34,106 nt of DNA, taken from Lysobacterales bacterium (GTDB taxonomy: Bacteria; Pseudomonadota; Gammaproteobacteria; Xanthomonadales; Marinicellaceae). The stretch spans positions 1 to 34,106 of the forward strand of contig JALSLV010000110.1 of NCBI GenBank assembly GCA_026988115.1, written 5' to 3'. The notes beneath the pieces were generated by a model. The model was not told where the DNA came from and ran no database searches. It saw only the letters and a list, made by a program, of their open reading frames with translations. Positions 8,779-15,530 of the stretch are shown here, piece after piece. A program made the translations under genes and the position numbers. How positions within the stretch are numbered: position 1 is the stretch's first letter; every line of letters begins with the position of its first letter.

Positions 8779-9866
8779 CGTGATTTTCTAACGTATAAAC
8801 CAGAGGCAATAAGCAATAAGAAAAGAACACTAAGCATAAACCAATTACTTACTGGTACCGCTTGAGCCGCTGCCATGATAACCAAAGTCATCGAATTGTT
8901 GCTCAAATCACTGTCATTATCAGAAGTAACATTTACACTGGCGTTAATGTCATTCAAATCCAACACTTCAGCGGTCGTGGTGCAAATAAAGCTAGAGTTG
9001 GCAGCAACATCACCAAGGGCAATCAACTGTGCTGTAGTTGCATCTGTTGTTGAAAAACCATTATCACAACTTATATCTATAAACTGTAAACTCTCAGAAA
9101 GAGAATTTTCAACCAAAACATTAATTGCTGTATTGGCACTATTATTGGTTCCTGTTATTTCGAAAGCCAAATGATCTCCAACAAAAATACCATTATTTTT
9201 ATCTGAGTTATATTCAACAGAAATATCAGCCTCAGCAACAGCCGCAACAAATGGGCAATTGGGCGTTGTTTCTAAGTCAACTCCCCAAACTTTAAGCTTA
9301 CCTCCAGTAAAACGCGCATCAATTCCATTAGGTATATCGTCAGTCACTTCGTAAAATTGCAAAAAGAACTTATTGTCGCCTAAAGATTCTACATCAGGAT
9401 TGCCTGTGTCAGAAATATCCAACAAACTGTTTGTACTAAAAGAATACGTGCCTGAATTATTATTGCCTGCTCCAACGGCAAACTCTATTCCATTACTGCC
9501 CTGCGAAGAATCACTGAAATAGATAATGGCTTCTGAGAAATAACTTCTACCGACTGTTTGGATTACAATATTTGACGTTTCAAACCCAGTAATAAACGAG
9601 CCATTAATGCAGTTTAAAACCATGTTGTTTGCTTGATCTTTTGTATCCCAAGACTCACCTTGTGTTAAAGAAAAATCCAATTCTACAAAAGAATTGGAAG
9701 GGTGATCTACAATACTTGTTGTCTGACTTAAGTTGTTTGATGAGATAAATTCTAACGGTCCTAAACTTTGTTTTTGCGCACAAACTGACCCAACCGCACT
9801 AAATATAAGTGCTGAAAGTATTAGTTTCTTCGTTTTCAAAAGCTTAAAAGACAAGTCTCTACCCAA
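8775..9866 (-). CDS. Secreted DUF11-domain protein with C-terminal sorting-like tail
   Basis: A surface or secreted protein of unknown role. The longest frame begins with TTG at 9866, but in-frame TTG codons at 9854 and 9839 are alternatives; the one at 9839 would give a textbook signal peptide (MKTKKLILSALIFSAVGSVCA), so I favour it although no strong Shine-Dalgarno decides. No ATG start fits. The N-terminal half is unassigned and rich in Ser/Asn/Asp; about residues 212-330 form a DUF11 repeat (ADISVEYNSDKN to SDLSNNSMTL). The C-terminus is tripartite: VPVSNW, a hydrophobic helix, and a basic tail RKSR, like IPTL/PEP-CTERM sorting signals. A possible -10 (TATAAT, minus strand, 9890-9895) precedes it. 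It interrupts the usual rluD-pgeF neighbourhood. Confidence 0.82.
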   Translation of the reverse strand: MGRDLSFKLLKTKKLILSALIFSAVGSVCAQKQSLGPLEFISSNNLSQTTSIVDHPSNSFVELDFSLTQGESWDTKDQANNMVLNCINGSFITGFETSNIVIQTVGRSYFSEAIIYFSDSSQGSNGIEFAVGAGNNNSGTYSFSTNSLLDISDTGNPDVESLGDNKFFLQFYEVTDDIPNGIDARFTGGKLKVWGVDLETTPNCPFVAAVAEADISVEYNSDKNNGIFVGDHLAFEITGTNNSANTAINVLVENSLSESLQFIDISCDNGFSTTDATTAQLIALGDVAANSSFICTTTAEVLDLNDINASVNVTSDNDSDLSNNSMTLVIMAAAQAVPVSNWFMLSVLFLLLIASGLYVRKSR

Positions 9867-9953
9867 ACATTAAAGTTACAATTACAGACATTATAGTAAA
9901 ACAATGGATAAATAGGTAGTTATAATTCCGAAAAAAGCACTATAATTAAATTT

Positions 9954-10676
9954 ATGATAATTAAACCCGACATTTTTACCAATAAATCTATTGGTTCGCA
10001 ACAATCCACTCGCCTAGGTGGGGTGAGTCAAAAACCTTATGATTCCATGAATTTGGGTGTTTTTGGCAATGACAAACAAGCCAATGAAAACACTAAATTT
10101 TTTACAGGTTTGCCACATGCTCCTATTTTTATGCAACAAGTCCACTCCAATAAGGTTGTCGAATACGCTCACGTTCCAGAATCGCATGGACAAATTACTG
10201 CCGATGCATGCTTTACACGTAAAAAAAATATTGTGTGCTGCGTATTAACAGCGGACTGTCTTCCAGTGCTAATAGCAGATAAGCAAGCCAGTGTTGTTGC
10301 TGCGGTTCATTGTGGTTGGAGAAGCTTGTTTGCAAACATTCTCGAACAAACAATAACGCAATTAAATTGCGAAAATAGCGAATTGCAATGCTGGCTTGGA
10401 CCCTGTATTTCCTATAAACCCTACCGAGTTGATGCTGAGTTTAGACAAAAATTTGTTGCTAAAAATAAAGACCTTGCCCATTGCTTTTATTTGGACAAAA
10501 AGAAAAAATGGCACGCTGATTTAAAAAAAATTGCCGTTACCCAACTCAAATCACTTGGCATTACGCAAATAACCCAGTCCCCTTACTGCACTTATGACAA
10601 CAAAAACTTATTCTTTTCCTATCGTCGCGATGGAGAAACAGGGCGAATGGCATCCATGATATGGATAAAAGAATGA
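9954..10676 (+). CDS. pgeF: Purine nucleoside phosphorylase / laccase-domain protein (YfiH)
   Basis: Member of the YfiH/LACC1 family, Zn-dependent enzymes that phosphorolyse purine nucleosides and deaminate adenosine; in E. coli PgeF also corrects peptidoglycan precursors. The three metal ligands are visible as H64 (MQQVHSNKV), C102 (LTADCLPVL) and H119 (AAVHCGWRS), matching the H-C-H spacing of YfiH. WLGPCISYKPYRVD and the C-terminal FFSYRRDGETGRMASMIW are typical. The length of 240 residues is normal. TATAAT at 9941-9946 lies only 8 bases before the ATG, so either the mRNA has almost no leader or the promoter is the earlier TATAAT at 9921-9926. It overlaps the following deaminase-like gene. 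Confidence 0.93.
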   Translation: MIIKPDIFTNKSIGSQQSTRLGGVSQKPYDSMNLGVFGNDKQANENTKFFTGLPHAPIFMQQVHSNKVVEYAHVPESHGQITADACFTRKKNIVCCVLTADCLPVLIADKQASVVAAVHCGWRSLFANILEQTITQLNCENSELQCWLGPCISYKPYRVDAEFRQKFVAKNKDLAHCFYLDKKKKWHADLKKIAVTQLKSLGITQITQSPYCTYDNKNLFFSYRRDGETGRMASMIWIKE

Positions 10677-11083
10677 TGGAAATTGAGAACAAACTGTACA
10701 ATCAAGCAGTTAATTTAGTGCGGCAACGTTACCCAACTGGTTCCGGAGGTGCCGCAGCTATTGCCACAGAATCAGGAAAAATACTCACCAGTATTGCCCC
10801 TGAGGTAAAAAATGATGCTCTTTCTTTGTGTATGGAGGTTGGGGCATTACTCGAAGCGCATAAACGAGACGAAAAAGTCACTCATAGTTTATGCCTCTAT
10901 CGACAGGATGAAATGTCAGACTTCATTGTCTTAACGCCTTGTGGTATTTGCCAAGAACGCTTAGTGCATTGGGGTGGAAAAGTGCGCGTTGCTATTTCAA
11001 ACCCAGAGAACAAACTTATATTCAAATCAATAAGAGAACTGCAACCTTATCATTGGTCACAGGTCAATGGAGAAAAATTATGA
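10673..11083 (+). CDS. Cytidine/blasticidin-S deaminase-like protein
   Basis: Zn-dependent deaminase fold of the cytidine deaminase superfamily. The expected ligands are present as C57-x-E59 (LCMEVGAL) and the pair C94..C97 in TPCGICQERL (numbered from an upstream in-frame ATG at 10661); a Cys replaces the His found in some CDAs, as in small tetrameric forms. The ATG at 10673 overlaps the pgeF stop (ATGA), which I take as the start, with ATGs at 10661 and 10676 as alternatives. About 136 residues, normal for a tetrameric CDA. Coupling to pgeF suggests a joint role in nucleoside salvage or in removing damaged nucleosides; the true substrate cannot be read from sequence. Confidence 0.8.
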   Translation: MMEIENKLYNQAVNLVRQRYPTGSGGAAAIATESGKILTSIAPEVKNDALSLCMEVGALLEAHKRDEKVTHSLCLYRQDEMSDFIVLTPCGICQERLVHWGGKVRVAISNPENKLIFKSIRELQPYHWSQVNGEKL

Positions 11084-11655
11084 AACATCATATCAGACGA
11101 TTATCAGGCTCTTGCCATTGTGGAAAAATTCAATACACGGTTGATAATCAACCATTTGATGGCGATTATTGCCACTGCCGTGATTGCCAAAAAATCACTG
11201 GCTCGCCTGTTTCAGCTTGGATGGATTTTAAAGATGGGCAAGTCACTTGGGACAATGAAAAACCTAAAGAATATCATTCTTCAGCAACAATTCGTTGTGG
11301 TTTTTGTGAGCACTGTGGATCAACATTAAGTTACAGGCATAAAAAACACCCTGAATACATAACCCTAGGAGCTTGTCCGAGAATAGGAATCGTAGTGAAG
11401 GAAAGTTGGATTTAGGGCTGTTTTTCAGTTTTTTGAGAAGAATAGCACCGCTATTTGCCGAGAAAAAGCGGAAAATAGCACAAATCCAGCTTTTCTGTAA
11501 TAGATTATCTATTCTCGGACAAGCTCCTAGCCATAACGTCTTTAGATAACCCTAATTTAGTACACCCAAACTATCATATTTATACCGCATCACAAGTAAT
11601 ATGGTTACATATTGAGGATAACCTCCCAAAATACCAAAAGAGCAAAGTTAATTAA
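11080..11655 (+). pseudogene. GFA/CENP-V family protein, interrupted by a miniature element
   Basis: Begins at 11080 with an ATGA overlap on the deaminase stop and GGAG at 11069-11072. Residues 1-96 are a GFA-type Zn-binding fold (SGSCHCGKIQY, YCHCRDCQKITGSPVSAW, CEHCGSTLSY), the family of glutathione-dependent formaldehyde-activating enzymes. At codon 96 the frame runs into a palindromic insertion and stops at 11413-11415, giving a 111-residue product with an alien tail. If 162 bases (11369-11530) are removed, the frame continues through ASLDNP-like residues (AITSLDNPNLVHPNYHIYT), then VIWLHIEDNLPKY, to TAA at 11653-11655: a 137-residue protein with the expected GFA C-terminus. The insertion is therefore recent. 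Whether the shortened product works is unknown. Confidence 0.88.
11365..11530. mobile_element. MITE-like palindromic insertion with 19-22 bp terminal inverted repeats
   Basis: Ends 11365-11386 and 11509-11530 are perfect inverted repeats of 22 bases; the terminal sequence inside the flanking CTA is GGAGCTTGTCCGAGAATAG. The similarity of the two arms extends imperfectly to about 50 bases (GGATTT and the flanking A/T-rich stretches), as expected if the two ends of a larger insertion sequence were joined. There is no room for a transposase, so movement would need one in trans. The outermost CTAG is itself a palindrome, so the target duplication is either TA inside CTAG (the IS630/Tc1-mariner habit, element 11368-11527) or CTAG (as in some IS5 relatives, element 11369-11526); both restore the same empty site. 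Family not proven. Confidence 0.85.
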
Positions 11656-11669
11656 ATTTTGATTTACTC

Positions 11670-11710
11670 TTGACAACTTAACAACTACATATGTAAACTG
11701 TAAGCTTACA
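11670..11710 (+). promoter_or_regulatory. Promoter and twin BlaI-type operators
   Basis: A consensus -35 (TTGACA, 11670-11675) is followed after 16 bases by a -10-like TGTAAA (11692-11697). Two palindromes overlap or follow it: TACATATGTA (11686-11695), which fits the TACAnnTGTA operator core of BlaI/MecI repressors, and TGTAAGCTTACA (11699-11710). Both lie just before the BlaI-family gene, so autorepression of the operon is very likely. Confidence 0.82.
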
Positions 11711-11725
11711 CTATAGAGTTTTACT

Positions 11726-12097
11726 ATGAAAGTATCTGATTCTGAATTGAAATTGCTCGAGGTTTTATGGCAACAGAGTCCATTAACTGTTGGTCAAGTC
11801 ATTCAACGCGTACAAATCAACACCAAATGGCACGAAAACACAATCAAAACACTGTTGATGCGTTTGACAAAAAAACAAGCCGTGAAACGCCATAAAGATG
11901 GAAGACGCTACTTTTATCAAGCCAATGTTGAAAAAGACACCTTACTATCAGAAGAAACCCAAGGGTTTTTAGCTAAGTTTTTTGGTGGGAGAGTCTCTCC
12001 TTTTATTGCTCACTTCAATAAAACCAATAAATTATCATCTGATGAAATAAAAGAACTCGAAGCCATTTTAGCTAAAATGAAACAAGAAAATGATTAA
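11726..12097 (+). CDS. BlaI/MecI/CopY-family transcriptional repressor
   Basis: A 123-residue winged-helix repressor. The family start is clear (VSDSELKLLEVLWQQSPLT, then HENTIKTLLMRLTKKQAV and DGRRYFYQANV); the second half is the helical dimerisation region where BlaI-type repressors are cut to trigger induction. It overlaps the M56 peptidase gene by 8 bases. Two palindromic operators lie directly upstream. By analogy with BlaI-BlaR1, the membrane peptidase would inactivate this protein when it senses its signal. The regulated targets, apart from its own operon, are unknown. Confidence 0.93.
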   Translation: MKVSDSELKLLEVLWQQSPLTVGQVIQRVQINTKWHENTIKTLLMRLTKKQAVKRHKDGRRYFYQANVEKDTLLSEETQGFLAKFFGGRVSPFIAHFNKTNKLSSDEIKELEAILAKMKQEND

Positions 12098-13310
12098 CTG
12101 GCTATACCAAACAAACCTAGAAGTCAGCATAATAATCGGCATAATATTATTGATAAGAAAACCCGTGCGCGCCTTGCTCGGCTCTCATGTGGTTTATTGG
12201 TTGTGGGCAATTCCATTTATTCGCTTTGTCAGCTGGTTTAAAGCAGAAATTCCATCCACTGTTTTTGAACAAGTGAATTTTCCCAATGGAAAAATACTCA
12301 TTCGTATTTTTGACAATCCCGATACTTGGCGTTTGAGCTATTACTTTACTTTAGAAAAAATTTGGATAGGCGGTGTTGTCGCTTGGATAATACTGCGCGT
12401 ATTGGGGTGGATAAAGTTTAAAAAACACTTAAAAGCCACAAGCTCACCCATGGATATTTACCAACACGTAAATGACATAGAACCGTTAAAGAACCTCCAA
12501 AAGGTCAGTTTTTTCAACACCACCATTACTGATGCTCCATTTATTACAGGAATTTTCAAAGCTCAGATATATTTACCAGAAAATTCGTTTAAACAGCACT
12601 CTCAGCAACAAAAAATGTGCATACTAAAACACGAAATGACCCATTTGAACCGCAAAGATTTATGGGCGCAAATAGCAGCAGAAATAATGCGCACTCTCTT
12701 TTGGTTTAACCCAGTTATTCATATTGCTTACCACCTATTTAGACAAGATCAAGAGTTAGCCTGTGACCACAGCGTCCTTGCTGCATCTAATGATGAAGAA
12801 CGTTTAGAGTATGGGCGTGTTTTATTAAAAGCCATACATTCCCATGCACTGCCAACAGCTTTATCTTTTTTCAATAACCCAAAACAGAGGTTTATCATGT
12901 TAGAAAAACATAAAAATTCAACTTTCACAACAATTTTAGGCATTTCGTTATGTGCCATCATAACAGTCTTTGCATTGACTAAAGCGCCAGACTCTATTGC
13001 CAAAGAAGCAAAAAACCAACAAGGTGTCAGTTTTAAATTTAAGGACATTCCATTAAAAAACATTCTTATGCTGGTTGCTGATGGAATGCATAAGGAGGTT
13101 GTCGGTTTTCATAAACTTCCTGACATCAATATTTCTGTATCTGCAAAAAATGTCAACGCCTCAGAGTTTGAAAATTTAATTCTAAAATGCACAGGATTTA
13201 AACTGGAACCAAAAGAAGGTTATTTTGAAATCATGAACGATACAAAATCTAAAAACAACCTTAAAAATTCAAACCAATGCATTAATACACTTAATGAGAA
13301 AAAATCATGA
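12090..13310 (+). CDS. M56 (BlaR1-type) membrane metallopeptidase with C-terminal STN-like domain
   Basis: Predicted sensor-protease paired with the BlaI repressor. Hydrophobic segments lie near residues 10-25, 32-50 and 91-108, then the cytosolic Zn-protease domain with HEMTH at 181-185 and the likely third ligand E222 in QELACDHSVL, then a further membrane helix at about 280-296. The periplasmic part (about 314-382: FKFKDIPLKNILMLVADGMH ... INISVSAKNVNASEFENLIL) resembles an STN domain, the short domain of secretins and transducing TonB receptors, rather than the penicillin-binding sensor of BlaR1. So beta-lactams are an unlikely signal. The 3' end overlaps the next start by 4 bases (ATGA). 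STN assignment is by pattern and needs a profile search. Confidence 0.85.
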   Translation: MINWLYQTNLEVSIIIGIILLIRKPVRALLGSHVVYWLWAIPFIRFVSWFKAEIPSTVFEQVNFPNGKILIRIFDNPDTWRLSYYFTLEKIWIGGVVAWIILRVLGWIKFKKHLKATSSPMDIYQHVNDIEPLKNLQKVSFFNTTITDAPFITGIFKAQIYLPENSFKQHSQQQKMCILKHEMTHLNRKDLWAQIAAEIMRTLFWFNPVIHIAYHLFRQDQELACDHSVLAASNDEERLEYGRVLLKAIHSHALPTALSFFNNPKQRFIMLEKHKNSTFTTILGISLCAIITVFALTKAPDSIAKEAKNQQGVSFKFKDIPLKNILMLVADGMHKEVVGFHKLPDINISVSAKNVNASEFENLILKCTGFKLEPKEGYFEIMNDTKSKNNLKNSNQCINTLNEKKS

Positions 13311-13654
13311 AACCATTTGCCACCATAATAATTACAGTGAGCTTTTGTGTGAGTTCTATAGAGTACGAAGAAAAAAATGAGTTTGATTTTTTTAAATGCT
13401 AAATTAAATGAAGCACTTTCTTTTGTACTAGAGTTAGGGGGGGACAAGTAATTGGATATAAAAATATACCTGACAAAACAATTAAACGGCTTGATGGTAA
13501 AAATGTAAGTGTTAAAGAACTAGCACAACTCCTTTTAAAATGTGGAAAGCTGAAACTAATACCAATTAATTATTATTACAAGATTGTCGTCGATGACGAT
13601 TCTCAAATATCAAATGCTGATAATTTAATTAAAACAGGTGATATTTTCAAGTAG
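13307..13654 (+). pseudogene. Secreted STN-like protein gene with two compensating frameshifts
   Basis: Starts at 13307 inside the M56 stop. The frame opens with a signal-like KPFATIIITVSFCVSS, then stops at 13400-13402. Shifting by +1 at a run of seven T (13387-13393) gives FLNAKLNEALSFVLELGG; shifting back at a run of seven G (13437-13443) gives QVIGYKNIPDKTI and then KNVSVKELAQLLLKCG up to TAG at 13652-13654 in the original frame. The recovered protein of about 115 residues resembles the STN-like tail of the upstream M56 protein (the same 'N-V-[NS]-x-x-E-[FL]-x-x-L-[IL]-L-K-C' pattern). Both breaks are in homopolymers, so sequencing error, slippage or real decay are all possible. Confidence 0.72.
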
Positions 13655-13685
13655 TGATAAACTAAATTTTTGTTATTTTCTAAAC

Positions 13686-14363
13686 TTAAAATAAAGAATC
13701 TTGAATTAACTTTGCACAAAATTTGGACTTGCTTTGCAATAAAAAATGCGGTCCTTTTAGTTTGTGGATATTAATTTGTGGGAAAATTTGTTGGAATTTA
13801 ATTAAGCATTTTTTAGGAACTAATTGATCGTTTGTTGCTTGTAAATAAGTGACATTTAAAGCAGTGATGGGTTTATCATTCACGCCTATTATATTTATTA
13901 AATGCAAACGATTAGCCAAAACTTCTGTTTTGACTTTTTTAATGGATTTTTTAACTAAAAGAATCAGGTCATCGGTTGCATTTTTATCCAATAAAAAGGA
14001 CTTGATAATAAAATTAGGCAAGGGTAAAGAAAGCAATAAATCCATAGGCAATAGTTTTGAAAACTTCAGTAATAAGGGCTTGGGTGCTTCTAAAAAACTT
14101 GCCACAAAGACGATAGATGAAAGGTTTGGCAAATTTAATAAAGCAATATTGTAGGCAATATAACCTGAAAAAGATTCGGCAATTAAAACAAAGTCATCTT
14201 GAGGCAGTTGTTCAATGACGTGCTGTGTTAATTCGCTGTAGTTTTGCTTTTTGCCAGTTGAGTATGAAATAACTTGCGCATCAATTTCAGGTGATAGGCA
14301 ACTAATAAAAGGTTGAAATAAATCCCCTGTACCGTCTAACCCTGGAAGCAACACGAGTTTCAT
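13686..14363 (-). CDS. Alpha/beta-fold hydrolase
   Basis: A 225-residue single-domain hydrolase. The N-terminal strand and oxyanion loop (MKLVLLPGLDGTG), the nucleophile elbow IAESFSG with S64, the acid D179 (ATNDQLVP) and H206 (KGPHFLLQ) form a complete catalytic triad. No signal peptide, so it is cytoplasmic. LPGLDGTGDLF openings are found in small esterase-like members of the family; the substrate cannot be predicted. The start overlaps the stop of the DCC-family gene by 4 bases (ATGA on the minus strand), so the two form an operon. Confidence 0.85.
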   Translation of the reverse strand: MKLVLLPGLDGTGDLFQPFISCLSPEIDAQVISYSTGKKQNYSELTQHVIEQLPQDDFVLIAESFSGYIAYNIALLNLPNLSSIVFVASFLEAPKPLLLKFSKLLPMDLLLSLPLPNFIIKSFLLDKNATDDLILLVKKSIKKVKTEVLANRLHLINIIGVNDKPITALNVTYLQATNDQLVPKKCLIKFQQIFPQINIHKLKGPHFLLQSKSKFCAKLIQDSLF

Positions 14364-14806
14364 GGGCTTTTAGCCCTATTCGCAACCAAAGTTGTTGAAT
14401 CTTTAGAAATACCTCTAAATTTGTTGCGTATGCTTTGTGAAGGAATGATGCACTTTTGGCTTCTACCAAATAGAAAGTAACAGTTTCGTGCAAAAACCCG
14501 ATAAAAGAAATCTCGGATAAATACAGGAATTACCCTAAATACATTAAATACATTCCAATAACCAGATAAATCTTTTGCAATCTCTAGTGCGGCATTTGAC
14601 CAGATATAACATTTATTGTTTTTAATCAAAAGAAAAGTATCTATGCCTACATTATCAATGGCGTATTTTTTAATTAATTTTTTTGCATAGTCACATTGCA
14701 TAGGAGTGAATATAAAGACATTTCGCTTATCTCTTTTGATGATAAAATTAACTGCGCCATTACAAAAATTGCAGACTCCATCATAGATAATAATATTTTT
14801 ATCCAT
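14360..14806 (-). CDS. DCC-family (DUF393) putative thiol-disulfide oxidoreductase
   Basis: A 148-residue protein of the DCC family, named after the D-x-x-C-x-x-C motif, here YDGVCNFCNG with C12 and C15. Family members have a thioredoxin-like fold; activity is rarely tested. The rest follows the family pattern (WSNAALEIAKDLSGYW, RDFFYRVFARNCYFLFG). The C-terminal ~25 residues after KCIIPSQ are less conserved. The start lies 3 bases from a hairpin-plus-T-run that should terminate adk transcription, and no clear Shine-Dalgarno is seen, so expression may depend on read-through from adk or on a promoter I cannot identify. Confidence 0.88.
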   Translation of the reverse strand: MDKNIIIYDGVCNFCNGAVNFIIKRDKRNVFIFTPMQCDYAKKLIKKYAIDNVGIDTFLLIKNNKCYIWSNAALEIAKDLSGYWNVFNVFRVIPVFIRDFFYRVFARNCYFLFGRSQKCIIPSQSIRNKFRGISKDSTTLVANRAKSP

Positions 14807-14808
14807 CT

Positions 14809-14830
14809 AAAAAAAGAGTTTCCTCAACTC
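14809..14830 (-). terminator. Intrinsic terminator downstream of adk
   Basis: On the minus strand, GAGTT (14830-14826) pairs with AACTC (14820-14816) around a 5-base loop and is followed by seven T (14815-14809). The stem is short (5 bp), but the T-run is clean and the position, just after adk and before the DCC-family gene, is right. Confidence 0.5.
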
Positions 14831-14842
14831 CTTATGATAAGT

Positions 14843-15406
14843 TTAAAACCTTAGAACAGATAAAATGCGGTGTTGGACTTGTTCGATAGTGCCTGTTCCG
14901 AGAACCTCGCTAAGAATATCGTGTTGCTTGTAGTGCTCAACAACAGGAGCCGTCTCTTTTTCGTATATTTTTATGCGATCACGAACCACTTCTTGGGTAT
15001 CATCTGTTCTGCCTTCAATTTCAGCTCGTTTTGCGATGCGACCAACCACTTCTTCTGGGTCAACAGCGATTAAAATAGCGTGTTGAGCTGGCATATTGAT
15101 TTCTTCAAGCAATTTATCTAACATGTCCGCTTGCACTAAGTTACGGGGAAAACCATCCAAAATAAAGCCTTTTTTTGCATCGGCTTGAGCCAAACGTTGT
15201 TTCAACATACCCAAGACAATATCGTCATTGACTAACTGGCCTTTATCCATAACAATTTTAGCAGCCAAGCCGAGTTCGGTTTTATCTGCTATAGCGCCAC
15301 GAAGCAAATCGCCAGTAGAAATATGTGGAATATTAAACTCCTTTTTAAGAAGTTTTGCTTGTGTGCCTTTTCCAGAGCCAGGCGCGCCCAATAATACCAA
15401 TCTCAT
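14843..15406 (-). CDS. adk: Adenylate kinase, short-lid type
   Basis: Interconverts ATP + AMP and 2 ADP. The P-loop GAPGSGKGT is at residues 7-15, the AMP-binding region includes STGDLLRGA, and LDGFPRNLVQAD is the conserved adenylate kinase signature. The lid is short (KRAEIEGRTDDTQEVVRDR) with no zinc-binding cysteines, giving 187 residues instead of about 214; this short form is seen in xanthomonads and some other bacteria. It stands alone, followed by a probable terminator and divergent from the PPi-phosphofructokinase gene. Confidence 0.96.
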   Translation of the reverse strand: MRLVLLGAPGSGKGTQAKLLKKEFNIPHISTGDLLRGAIADKTELGLAAKIVMDKGQLVNDDIVLGMLKQRLAQADAKKGFILDGFPRNLVQADMLDKLLEEINMPAQHAILIAVDPEEVVGRIAKRAEIEGRTDDTQEVVRDRIKIYEKETAPVVEHYKQHDILSEVLGTGTIEQVQHRILSVLRF

Positions 15407-15530
15407 TTGTTGTGTCTCATGTTATATTAGAAAGTGCTTATAAAAGCCATAAGGGTGTGATAAAGTAACGCTTGCGACGATTGAAGTCAACCTTTTGACC
15501 CTAATTTAACTAATTAAAAAGAGAGAAACA

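Noticed and set aside
8862-9174. Overlapping plus-strand frames of 63 and 99 codons within the DUF11 gene
   Set aside because: Antisense to a clear protein with signal peptide and C-terminal tail; no family resemblance.
10939-11079. Upstream extension of the GFA frame into the deaminase gene
   Set aside because: The added residues overlap the PCxxC region of the deaminase in another frame; the ATG at 11080 has GGAG seven bases upstream and an ATGA overlap.
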